A stretch of 38,940 bases of DNA from Streptomyces tricolor (GTDB lineage Bacteria > Actinomycetota > Actinomycetes > Streptomycetales > Streptomycetaceae), in the NCBI RefSeq assembly GCF_002155905.1, contig NZ_MUMF01000054.1:1-38940 (forward strand), given 5' to 3'. Below the pieces are notes generated by a model. The model made no database searches. It worked only from the letters and a program-made list of their open reading frames with translations, and was not told the DNA's origin. Both the position numbers and the translations under genes were made by a program. Positions 1-5,742 of the stretch are shown here, piece by piece. Positions within the stretch are counted from its first letter, which is position 1. Each line of letters begins with the position of its first letter.

Positions 1-483
1 GGCGAGGGCGCCGACACCGCCACCGCGCTCGGCTTCGCCCAGGCCTACGGCCGGGTCGCCACCCAGGTCGCGGTGCTCGGCGACGCCCAGGAGCAGGCCG
101 GGGTGCCGGTGAGCGCCCTGCGCTCCGGCGTGCGCACGGCGACCTCGCCGGACGCCCCGATGGTGGCCGTCTCCGCCACCTCCGTGGACCCGGCCCGGGC
201 CGCCGCCATGGCCGACGCGGTCGCCCGCGCGCTCACCCGGCACGCCAACGCCGCCAAGGCCGCCACGCACGTCGGACTCCTCCCGTTCTCCCGCGCGGTG
301 CGGCCGAGCGAGCCGGCCACGCCGTCCGCCGGGGTGACCGCACTGGTCGGGGCGAGCGCGGGCGGGCTGCTCGGCGCCCTCGCGCTGCTGGTACGCCCGG
401 GGCGCCGGCCCGCACCGGAGCGGGTGCTCCCGGCCCGGGTGCCCGGCCCGGCCGTCGCCGTCGACGCGCACGGCCAGCGGTGA
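1..483 (+). CDS. Wzz/chain-length-determinant-like membrane protein, C-terminal part
   Basis: The gene starts outside the window; its reading frame is open from base 1 and ends at TGA 481-483. The visible part is 160 residues. A helical, alanine-rich stretch is followed by a proline-containing segment (PSEPATPSAG) and one hydrophobic helix of about 19 residues (roughly residues 113-131 of the visible part, VTALVGASAGGLLGALALL), then a short basic, proline-rich cytoplasmic tail. A proline-rich motif directly before a C-terminal transmembrane helix is the usual end of Wzz/polysaccharide co-polymerase proteins, which set polysaccharide chain length at the cytoplasmic membrane. The stop codon overlaps the next start by four bases (GTGA), so the two genes are translationally coupled. 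The N-terminal half is missing, so the family call is tentative. Confidence 0.55.
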   Translation, partial: GEGADTATALGFAQAYGRVATQVAVLGDAQEQAGVPVSALRSGVRTATSPDAPMVAVSATSVDPARAAAMADAVARALTRHANAAKAATHVGLLPFSRAVRPSEPATPSAGVTALVGASAGGLLGALALLVRPGRRPAPERVLPARVPGPAVAVDAHGQR

Positions 484-1619
484 CCGCCACCTACCCGCTG
501 GGCACGGCGAGCCCCGCCCGCCGCCCGGACCTCGTCACCGAACTCGTCACCGACGAGGCCGCCTTCGCCGCGCTGGGCCCCGCCTGGGGACGGCTGTACG
601 GGCGGTGCGCCGCCGCGACCCCGTTCCAGAGCCACGCCTGGCTGCACTCGTGGTGGCTGTCGTACGGCCGGCCCGGGCGGCTGCGGCTGCTGGTGGTGCG
701 GGCCGGCCGGGAACTGGTGGCCGTCGCGCCGCTGATGCTGGTCCACCGGCCGCTGCCCGCGCTGGTGCCGCTCGGCGCGCCGATCTCCGACTACACGGAC
801 GTGCTGCTGGACGACGGGGACGACGGGCGGGCGGCCGGTGCGCTGACCGAGGCGCTCGCGGACGCGGCCCGCACGGCACTGGTCGACTTCCGCGAGGTGC
901 GCCCGGGCGGAGCGGTGGAGCGGGTCTACGACCGCTGGCGCGGGCCGCGCCGCACGGTCCGCGACTCGCCGTGCCTGGAGCTGCCCGCCGTGCCCATGGA
1001 CGAGCTGATCGCCCGGCTCCCGTCGGGCAAGTCCGGCCAGCGGGCGCGGGCCCAGCTGCGCCGGCTGACCGCGCTGGGTGTACGGCGGCGCGTGGTGGGC
1101 GCGGAGGGGGTGGAGGCGGCGCTCGGCCGGCTGCTGGAGCTGCACCGGTTGCAGTGGCAGGGGCGGAAGGTGACGGGCGAGCACCTGCGGCCCCGGTTCC
1201 GCGAGCATCTGGTGCGCGCGGTGGGCGAGATGGTGCGCTCGGGGAACGCGGTGGTCACCGAGTTCCTGCTCGACGGCGAAGTGGTGGTGGTCGACGTGAC
1301 GCTGCTCTCCGGCAGCCTGGCCGGCGGCTACCTCTACGGCGCCCATCCGGGTCTGCGACAACGGAAGGCGGACGTGGCGGTGATGCTGCTGGAGGCCTGC
1401 GCCGAGCACAGCGGCGGCGGGCAGCGGGGCACGCTGAGCCTGCTGCGCGGCGACGAGCCGTACAAGCGTCACTGGCGGCCCGAACGGGTCGTGAACCGGC
1501 GGCTGCTCATGGCCCGGCGGCGCACCGCCCCGCTGCTGACGGCCGCGCTGTGTGACGCGGCCGTCCGGCAGCGGGGCAGGGAAGTGCTGCACCGGTGGCG
1601 GGAACGCGGTCGGCGCTAA
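480..1619 (+). CDS. GNAT/FemAB-like (CelD/BcsL-type) acyltransferase
   Basis: 379 residues from a GTG start that overlaps the upstream TGA. The N-terminal part has the FQSHAWLHSWW signature and 'LRLLVVRAGRELVAVAPLML', typical of the BioF2-like/CelD acetyltransferase family linked to polysaccharide biosynthesis. The C-terminal half has the GNAT-fold pattern: 'LLELHRLQWQGRK', then beta strands around 'GNAVVTEFLLDGEVVVVDVTLL' and 'GGYLYGAHPGLRQRKADVAVMLLEAC'. It ends in a glycine-rich LRGDEPYKRHW segment seen in the same family. No signal peptide or membrane helix is visible, so it should be cytoplasmic. Known role of the family: acyl transfer to exopolysaccharide or cell-wall precursors; the substrate cannot be told here. 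The gene is coupled to the Wzz-like gene, and its TAA overlaps the stop of the convergent glycosidase by four bases (CTAA). Confidence 0.75.
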   Translation: MTATYPLGTASPARRPDLVTELVTDEAAFAALGPAWGRLYGRCAAATPFQSHAWLHSWWLSYGRPGRLRLLVVRAGRELVAVAPLMLVHRPLPALVPLGAPISDYTDVLLDDGDDGRAAGALTEALADAARTALVDFREVRPGGAVERVYDRWRGPRRTVRDSPCLELPAVPMDELIARLPSGKSGQRARAQLRRLTALGVRRRVVGAEGVEAALGRLLELHRLQWQGRKVTGEHLRPRFREHLVRAVGEMVRSGNAVVTEFLLDGEVVVVDVTLLSGSLAGGYLYGAHPGLRQRKADVAVMLLEACAEHSGGGQRGTLSLLRGDEPYKRHWRPERVVNRRLLMARRRTAPLLTAALCDAAVRQRGREVLHRWRERGRR

Positions 1620-2749
1620 CGGCTCCGCGACCGCCGGTCCCAGCGGACACAGGGCTTTCCGCCGAGCCAGGACCCGATCCAGTCACCCGGGTCCGGCGGT
1701 GGGCAGCCGGCCGGGGGCCGCGGGGCGGGAGTCGGCGCCGGCTGTGCGGTGCGGCCGTACAGAGCGGCCCGGTAGACCCGCGACGAGCGCGGGTTGGCCG
1801 CGCACTGCCACACGCCGTGCGGGCAGTAGTCGGTCAGCGTCTGGTACAGCGGCCGGTGCGCGTCGATCCAGGCGAGCATGCGCCGCATGTACGCGGCGTT
1901 GTCGCCGTTGCGGAACAGCCCCCATTCCGGGAAGGAAAGGGGCTTGCCGTGGGAGTGCGCGAAATCCACGTGGTGCCGGAGGCCGTAAGGCTCACGGACC
2001 TGTTCGTCGAACGACATGCCGCTCGGCTGGTCGTAGGCGTCCATGCCGATGATGTCGACCGTGTCGTCCCCGGGATAGCACTCGGTCCAGGGCACGGCGT
2101 CCCGGCCGCGGCTCGGCGTGAAGTCGAACCGGAATCTCTGGCCCGGCACCGCGCGCATGGCGGCGACGATCCTGTTCCAGTACGTCTTCCAGGCCTGCGG
2201 GTCCGGTCCGCAGCGATGGGTGTAGGTGATGCCGTTCATCTCCCAGCCGAGCACGATCACCGTGTCCGGCACCCGCAGCCGCACCAGCCGTTCGGCCAGG
2301 TTCCTGAAGTGGTGGTCGAACGCGCCGGCCGCGGCCTGCCGCAGCAGCCGCCGGACCTCGTCGTCCGGGACGTCCTCCTCGTTGCGCTCCTGCATCGGCA
2401 CGTTGAGGACGAGCGTCCGGTCCGCCTTCTGCCGCCGCCAGTGCGCCCATACGTCCAGGAAGCCGGGCGGGCCCTCGATGTCCCGCCACTGGCCGCCGGG
2501 CAGGTAGGTGTGGGCGACCTTCAGCTCGGTCCCGCCGAGCCAGCGACTCAGCTCGGCGATCCGCGCGACCCCGCGGGGCCCGGAGTCGAGGAAGGCCCCG
2601 AAGGGCGCCGGGACGGGGGGCGTGCGGGTCGTGGGGAGCGGCGGGCCCGCGGCATACCCGGGGCCGGCCGCCAGCGCGGCCGACGCGGCGACCGCCACCG
2701 CGACGACGGCCCGCCGCCCGGACCGGGCCCTGCGCTGTCGTGGAGCCAT
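1616..2749 (-). CDS. Secreted glycoside hydrolase, GH26-like (beta-mannanase type)
   Basis: 377 residues from ATG at 2749, chosen because a GGAGAGGGGAG Shine-Dalgarno lies just upstream; the in-frame GTG at 2770 overlaps that purine tract and is less likely. A basic N-terminus (several Arg) and a hydrophobic stretch at residues 14-34 ending AGPGYA form a signal peptide; it may be Sec or Tat. The mature protein has the GH26 layout: 'GWEMNG' with Glu170 as likely acid/base and 'SFPEWGLF' with Glu275 as likely nucleophile, plus 'VDIIGMDAYD'. The C-terminus is Pro-rich and then Trp/Cys-containing (GDWIGSW...CVRW). Expected activity: hydrolysis of mannan or a related extracellular glycan. It converges on the acyltransferase gene with a 4-base stop-codon overlap, so each transcript may read antisense into the other. 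Substrate is unknown. Confidence 0.75.
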   Translation of the reverse strand: MAPRQRRARSGRRAVVAVAVAASAALAAGPGYAAGPPLPTTRTPPVPAPFGAFLDSGPRGVARIAELSRWLGGTELKVAHTYLPGGQWRDIEGPPGFLDVWAHWRRQKADRTLVLNVPMQERNEEDVPDDEVRRLLRQAAAGAFDHHFRNLAERLVRLRVPDTVIVLGWEMNGITYTHRCGPDPQAWKTYWNRIVAAMRAVPGQRFRFDFTPSRGRDAVPWTECYPGDDTVDIIGMDAYDQPSGMSFDEQVREPYGLRHHVDFAHSHGKPLSFPEWGLFRNGDNAAYMRRMLAWIDAHRPLYQTLTDYCPHGVWQCAANPRSSRVYRAALYGRTAQPAPTPAPRPPAGCPPPDPGDWIGSWLGGKPCVRWDRRSRSR

Positions 2750-2931
2750 GCCCGCTCCCCTCTCCTCCACCGGCTACCGACGTTCCGTCACATCCCTATG
2801 CCGAACGCCCGAGCGGATATCGCTTCGGGGCCGCCGAACCCCCGCACGGGCGTATGGAAGGAGGGGAGAAAAGAGGGAAGGGGAAGAAGGAGCGGGCGCG
2901 CAGCTGCCGGTGTACGACCTGCTGGTGCGGG

Positions 2932-2964
2932 GCGGGGTGCCGGGGGCTCGGCCCGGCACCCCGC
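2932..2964 (-). terminator. Terminator of the long chaplin gene
   Basis: Perfect inverted repeat with 13-bp arms (GCGGGGTGCCGGG / CCCGGCACCCCGC) and a 7-base loop, three bases beyond the chaplin stop codon. There is no T-run, as is common in streptomycetes. The rest of 2750-2931 is a purine-rich gap with no convincing gene; it must also hold the glycosidase promoter, which I could not assign. Confidence 0.7.
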
Positions 2965-2967
2965 GCG

Positions 2968-4065
2968 TCATCGACGGGTGGCGGCCCGGCCTCGCCGGTA
3001 CAGGATCGCCCCGGCCGCGATCAGCGCGGCGCTGGCGGCCGAGGTCGCCATCATCGTCCGGCCGTCACCGCCGGTGTGCGGGAGCATGGGCGGCTGCGGC
3101 TGCGGCTGCCCGGGGTGCTCCCCGCCGCCCCCGCCACCGCCGGGCGGCGGGGTGTGACCGGTACCCGGGGGCGTGCTGTGACCGCCACCGGGCGGCGTGC
3201 TGTGGCCACCGCCGGGGGGCGTGCTGTGCCCGCCACCCGGTGGGGTGCTGTGGCCACCGCCCGGTGGGGTGCTGTGGCCACCGCCCGGTGGGGTGCTGTG
3301 GCCACCGCCCGGCGGGGTCGTCTCGCCGCCGCCGTAGGGAGGCGGAGTCGTCTCGTCGCCGCCGTAGGGAGGCGGAGTCGTCTCGTCGCCGCCGTAGGGA
3401 GGCGGAGTCGTCTCGTCGCCGCCGTAGGGAGGCGGAGTCGTCTCGTCGCCGCCGTAGGGGGGTGGCGTGGTCCTGCCGCCGCCCTGCGCGGGCGGGGTGG
3501 TTTCGTCCTCCCCGTACGCGGGCGCGGGCGGGATGTTCTTGTCGTTCCCGCCGTGCGCGGGCGGGGCGGTCTTGTCTCCGCCGGGCGCGGGCGGAGTGGT
3601 CTCGCCGCCGTGAGCCGGCGGGGCCGTCTCTTCCCCGTGTGCCGGCGGCGTGGTCCCGTGTCCCCCGGTCGCGGGCGGGGTCGTCTCGCCGCCGCGCGGG
3701 GGTGCGGAGTGGTCGTCACCGGGGCCCGGCCGGCCGGTGGAGTCGTCGGAGGTGCCGTAACCGGTGTGGTCGTCGCGGTCGTCCTCGGAGTGCTCGCTGC
3801 CGCCCCGCCCCGTCGATCCGTGGCCGGCCGCGGCACAGGAGTTGCCGAAGGCCGGGTTCAACGCCGCGCCCGCGTCGACGGAATTGCCGCAGACATTGAC
3901 CGGGACGTTCACCGGCACCTGGACGTTGTTACCGGCCAGCACCCCGGGGGAACCCTGGGCGGCGCCCTGCGCGTGGGAGTCGGCGAGCGCGGCGCCGCCG
4001 TACAAGGACAGCATGCCGGTCGCGGCGGCGGCCACGGCCATGCCCTTGCTGAGAGTCTGTCGCAA
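2968..4065 (-). CDS. chpA: Long chaplin, sortase-anchored, with repeat-rich stalk
   Basis: 365 residues from a rare TTG start (AGGAAG upstream). Residues 1-29 are a signal peptide. One chaplin domain follows (about 32-79) with 'GSPGVLAGNNVQVPVNVPVNVCGN' features, 'LNPAFGN' and the two conserved cysteines, Cys59 and Cys77. Residues 80-325 form a Pro/Thr/Gly/Glu-rich stalk with degenerate TTPPA-type repeats, five tandem 10-residue units (DETTPPPYGG) and six tandem 8-residue units (HSTPPGGG). The C-terminus is a cell-wall sorting signal: LPHTG at 328-332, a hydrophobic helix, then RRGRAATRR. Chaplins self-assemble into the amyloid coat of aerial hyphae; long ones are sortase-linked to peptidoglycan. 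Oddities: long chaplins such as ChpA-C usually have two chaplin domains and an LAXTG signal, whereas this has one domain and LPXTG. The symbol rests on position beside chpD and the rodlins. Confidence 0.88.
   Translation of the reverse strand: MRQTLSKGMAVAAAATGMLSLYGGAALADSHAQGAAQGSPGVLAGNNVQVPVNVPVNVCGNSVDAGAALNPAFGNSCAAAGHGSTGRGGSEHSEDDRDDHTGYGTSDDSTGRPGPGDDHSAPPRGGETTPPATGGHGTTPPAHGEETAPPAHGGETTPPAPGGDKTAPPAHGGNDKNIPPAPAYGEDETTPPAQGGGRTTPPPYGGDETTPPPYGGDETTPPPYGGDETTPPPYGGDETTPPPYGGGETTPPGGGHSTPPGGGHSTPPGGGHSTPPGGGHSTPPGGGHSTPPGGGHSTPPGTGHTPPPGGGGGGGEHPGQPQPQPPMLPHTGGDGRTMMATSAASAALIAAGAILYRRGRAATRR
3173..3316. repeat. Six tandem 24-bp units inside the chaplin stalk
   Basis: The octamer GTGCTGTG recurs exactly every 24 bases (3173, 3197, 3221, 3245, 3269, 3293). 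Units differ by a few synonymous changes and encode HSTPPGGG on the minus strand. The last three units are nearly identical, suggesting recent duplication. The period is a multiple of three, so unit gain or loss keeps the frame. Confidence 0.95.
3317..3466. repeat. Five tandem 30-bp units inside the chaplin stalk
   Basis: GCCGTAGGG recurs at 3331, 3361, 3391, 3421 and 3451, a 30-base period encoding the 10-residue unit DETTPPPYGG on the minus strand. The inner copies are identical at nucleotide level, which points to recent expansion or active homogenisation. Confidence 0.95.
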
Positions 4066-4116
4066 TCTCGTGGTCTTCCTGCTCGAAGAAGTGGGAAGGC
4101 CGGCCCCGGAACGCGA

Positions 4117-4122
4117 TCAACG
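4117..4122 (-). promoter_or_regulatory. Possible sigma-BldN-type -10 element for the long chaplin
   Basis: CGTTGA on the minus strand lies 51 bases upstream of the TTG start and is identical to the -10 I recall for Streptomyces sigma-BldN. The base block 16 bases further upstream (TGAGTA) does not match the CGTAAC -35, so this is only a suggestion. No other signal was found in the 112-bp gap 4066-4177. Confidence 0.3.
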
Positions 4123-4177
4123 GTCCGAGACCGGCCAGTACTCAGCCGGGGAAGCTGGTGGGATGCGCGGGCGAACC

Positions 4178-4405
4178 TCAGTTGTTGACGCAGGCGTTGC
4201 CGAACGCCGGGTTCAGCAGAGCGATGATGTCGACGGTGTTGCCGCAGACGTTGATCGGCACGTGGACCGGGATCTGGATCACGTTGCCGGACAGCACGCC
4301 CGGCGAGTGGGCGGCCGCGGCACCCGCACCGGCGTCGGCGAAGGCGGGTCCGCCCAGACCCAGGGCCAGGATGGCGCCCGTAACGGCAGCGACGGTCTTC
4401 TTCAT
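4178..4405 (-). CDS. chpD: Short chaplin
   Basis: 75 residues from ATG at 4405, with AAGGGA upstream. Residues 1-24 are a signal peptide (MKKTVAAVTGAILALGLGG, cleavage after AFADA or nearby). The mature part is a single chaplin domain with 'HSPGVLSGNVIQIPVHVPINVCGN', 'LLNPAFGNACVNN' and the two conserved cysteines Cys54 and Cys72, and it has no sorting signal. This is the short secreted chaplin class (ChpD-H type), which forms surface-active amyloid fibrils and coats aerial hyphae and spores. It lies 112 bp upstream of the long chaplin on the same strand. The spacing leaves room for a separate promoter, and no terminator is obvious between them. The D designation is from synteny with chpA and the rodlins. 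Confidence 0.93.
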   Translation of the reverse strand: MKKTVAAVTGAILALGLGGPAFADAGAGAAAAHSPGVLSGNVIQIPVHVPINVCGNTVDIIALLNPAFGNACVNN

Positions 4406-4587
4406 GAGTGTTCCCTTCTCTGGGGTCATGCCCCGATGACGGCCAGAACCGTGCGAGCACGACGTGAACGGTCGCGGCACGGAACGAGGGATTGACACAA
4501 CAGGAGACCGCGGAACGCGGACCGCGCGATAATCACTCGATCGCACCGCTTTCCTCACGCGTTTCTCCCTCGCCTGAATTCGGTGGG

Positions 4588-4634
4588 AAAAAGGCCCGGG
4601 CGGCCCGCAGACGATGCAGCGGACTGCCCGGGCC
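4588..4634 (-). terminator. Intrinsic terminator of the leftward rodlin
   Basis: Read on the minus strand: a GGCCCGGGC / GCCCGGGCC stem (9 bp, at 4626-4634 and 4593-4601) closing a partly paired loop, followed directly by five Ts (4588-4592). It lies 13 bases past the rodlin stop. It separates the rodlin from the chaplin promoter in 4406-4587, where I could not assign -35/-10 boxes. Confidence 0.8.
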
Positions 4635-4647
4635 ACGCCAGATCGGC

Positions 4648-5046
4648 TCAGCCTTCGCCGTTGGCCGAGAGAACCGACAGGTCCTCCAGGACGTGCGAGA
4701 TCGCACCGTCGCGCTTGGCGTTCGTGGAGTTGTCGTTGCACTGCTGCTGCAGGTGGTCCGACAGGATCGGGATGTCCTGGACCACGACACCGATGAGCGC
4801 GGCGATGCCGACGTCCAGGTCCTGGACACCGACGCACGGCTTGTTGAGGGACCCCTGAACCAGCGAGAGCTGCGGGCTCATGTCGCCCTTCGTCGCCGAG
4901 TTGCCCCACGACGACGCGGCGCCGTTGCCATTCGCGACGGTCGGTCCGTCGTCGTTGCCGATGGCAAGCGCCTGCGGCGCGGCCGCCACCGCCATTCCCA
5001 CGACAGAAGCGGCGGTCGCGGCGGCGACCATTGCCTTCTTGAGCAC
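4648..5046 (-). CDS. rdlA: Rodlin protein
   Basis: 132 residues from GTG at 5046 (GGAAAGGAAC upstream); an in-frame extension further upstream has no ribosome site and is rejected. Residues 1-28 are a signal peptide ending APQALA. The mature protein begins IGNDDGP and has rodlin features: '[22 protein letters not shown]', '[12 protein letters not shown]', '[15 protein letters not shown]' and a final SANGEG. Cys71 and Cys93 are conserved with its neighbour. Rodlins organise chaplin fibrils into the paired-rodlet layer of aerial hyphae and spores. The gene is divergent from the second rodlin, whose product has the same length and about 60-70 percent identity by eye. RdlA is assigned by position next to chpD only. 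Confidence 0.93.
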   Translation of the reverse strand: MLKKAMVAAATAASVVGMAVAAAPQALAIGNDDGPTVANGNGAASSWGNSATKGDMSPQLSLVQGSLNKPCVGVQDLDVGIAALIGVVVQDIPILSDHLQQQCNDNSTNAKRDGAISHVLEDLSVLSANGEG

Positions 5047-5089
5047 TTCGCGTTCCTTTCCTCGTAGCGACGCATGCCCTACGGCCTCA

Positions 5090-5117
5090 TCAACCCGGCA
5101 CATCGGGAATGGTTCCG
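5090..5117 (-). promoter_or_regulatory. Sigma-BldN-like promoter for the leftward rodlin
   Basis: On the minus strand CGGAAC (5112-5117), 16 bases, then GGTTGA (5090-5095). This matches the CGTAAC-N16-CGTTGA consensus I recall for sigma-BldN at 10 of 12 positions. The predicted start site is about 40 bases upstream of the GTG. Chaplin and rodlin genes are known BldN targets. Confidence 0.55.
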
Positions 5118-5219
5118 CCGATTCACTCGGTTGGAGCCCAAACGCCCAAGAGGTGACGGAAAGTGCCCATCCGACAAACACACCACCAGTCCACCGGATC
5201 GGCCGACGGGGTGAACGGC

Positions 5220-5247
5220 AGAAACCAAGCACGGGCCGCGGAGTTGA
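5220..5247 (+). promoter_or_regulatory. Sigma-BldN-like promoter for the rightward rodlin
   Basis: On the plus strand AGAAAC (5220-5225), 16 bases, then AGTTGA (5242-5247). It matches the sigma-BldN consensus at 9 of 12 positions with the same 16-base spacer as the divergent promoter. The predicted start is about 40 bases upstream of the GTG, mirroring the other gene. Confidence 0.5.
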
Positions 5248-5292
5248 CCAAAGCGCTCCGGTGGACGGGGTTTCCTCAGAAAGGACTGGCCA

Positions 5293-5691
5293 GTGATCAA
5301 GAAGATTGTTGCCACTGCGGCCGTCGCCGCTTCGGCCTTGGGCGCCTCCGCTGCCGCGGCACCGCAGGCGCTGGCGATCGGAAACGACAGCGGGCCGACC
5401 GCCGCCAACGGCAATGGCGCTTGGCAGAGCTACGGCAACTCGGCCACGTACGGGAACATGAGCCCGCAGATCGCCCTGATCCAGGGCTCTTTCAACAAGC
5501 CGTGCATCGCCGTGACCGACCTCCCGATCGGCGTCGGCGCCCTGATCGGTGTCAATGTTCAGGACATTCCGATCCTGTCCGACCACATGCAGCAGCAGTG
5601 CACCGAGAACTCCTCGAACGTCAAGCGCGACGGCGCGCTGGCGCACCTGCTGGAGGACGTGTCGATCCTGTCCCAGAACGGCGAGGGCTGA
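5293..5691 (+). CDS. rdlB: Rodlin protein
   Basis: 132 residues from GTG at 5293 with AAAGGA upstream. Signal peptide 1-28 (APQALA at its end), then IGNDSGP, '[27 protein letters not shown]', 'NKPCIAV', '[19 protein letters not shown]' and SQNGEG. Cys71 and Cys93 align with the divergent copy. It works with its partner to align chaplin fibrils into rodlets. The two genes share a 246-bp bidirectional promoter region and identical length, consistent with an old tandem or inverted duplication kept as a pair. The gene ends just before a strong bidirectional terminator that separates it from the convergent acyl-CoA ligase. Confidence 0.93.
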   Translation: MIKKIVATAAVAASALGASAAAAPQALAIGNDSGPTAANGNGAWQSYGNSATYGNMSPQIALIQGSFNKPCIAVTDLPIGVGALIGVNVQDIPILSDHMQQQCTENSSNVKRDGALAHLLEDVSILSQNGEG

Positions 5692-5701
5692 CCCAGCACG
5701 C

Positions 5702-5736
5702 GAAGCGGGCCGCCGAGTGGTTCGGCGGCCCGCTTC
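5702..5736. terminator. Bidirectional terminator between rodlin and acyl-CoA ligase
   Basis: Perfect 15-bp inverted repeat (GAAGCGGGCCGCCGA / TCGGCGGCCCGCTTC) with a 5-base loop, placed between two convergent stops 51 bases apart. No T-run on either side. Confidence 0.85.
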
Positions 5737-5742
5737 GGCGTG

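Noticed and set aside
45..1592. Long minus-strand open frame over the Wzz-like and acyltransferase genes
   Set aside because: His/Arg/Gln-rich mirror sequence with no domain, while the plus-strand frame has clear family motifs.
3173..3466. CRISPR-like array
   Set aside because: Units are contiguous without spacers, multiples of three, and encode protein repeats.
2508..3899. Arg/Cys/Ser-rich plus-strand frame opposite the chaplin
   Set aside because: Mirror image of the chaplin repeats; no start context and no domain.
4406..4909. N-terminal extension of the short chaplin to 4909
   Set aside because: It would bury the signal peptide and overlap the rodlin and its terminator; ATG 4405 has a ribosome site and a normal signal peptide.
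5047..5646. N-terminal extension of the leftward rodlin to 5646
   Set aside because: It crosses the promoter region and the divergent rodlin; GTG 5046 gives a signal peptide and the same length as its partner.
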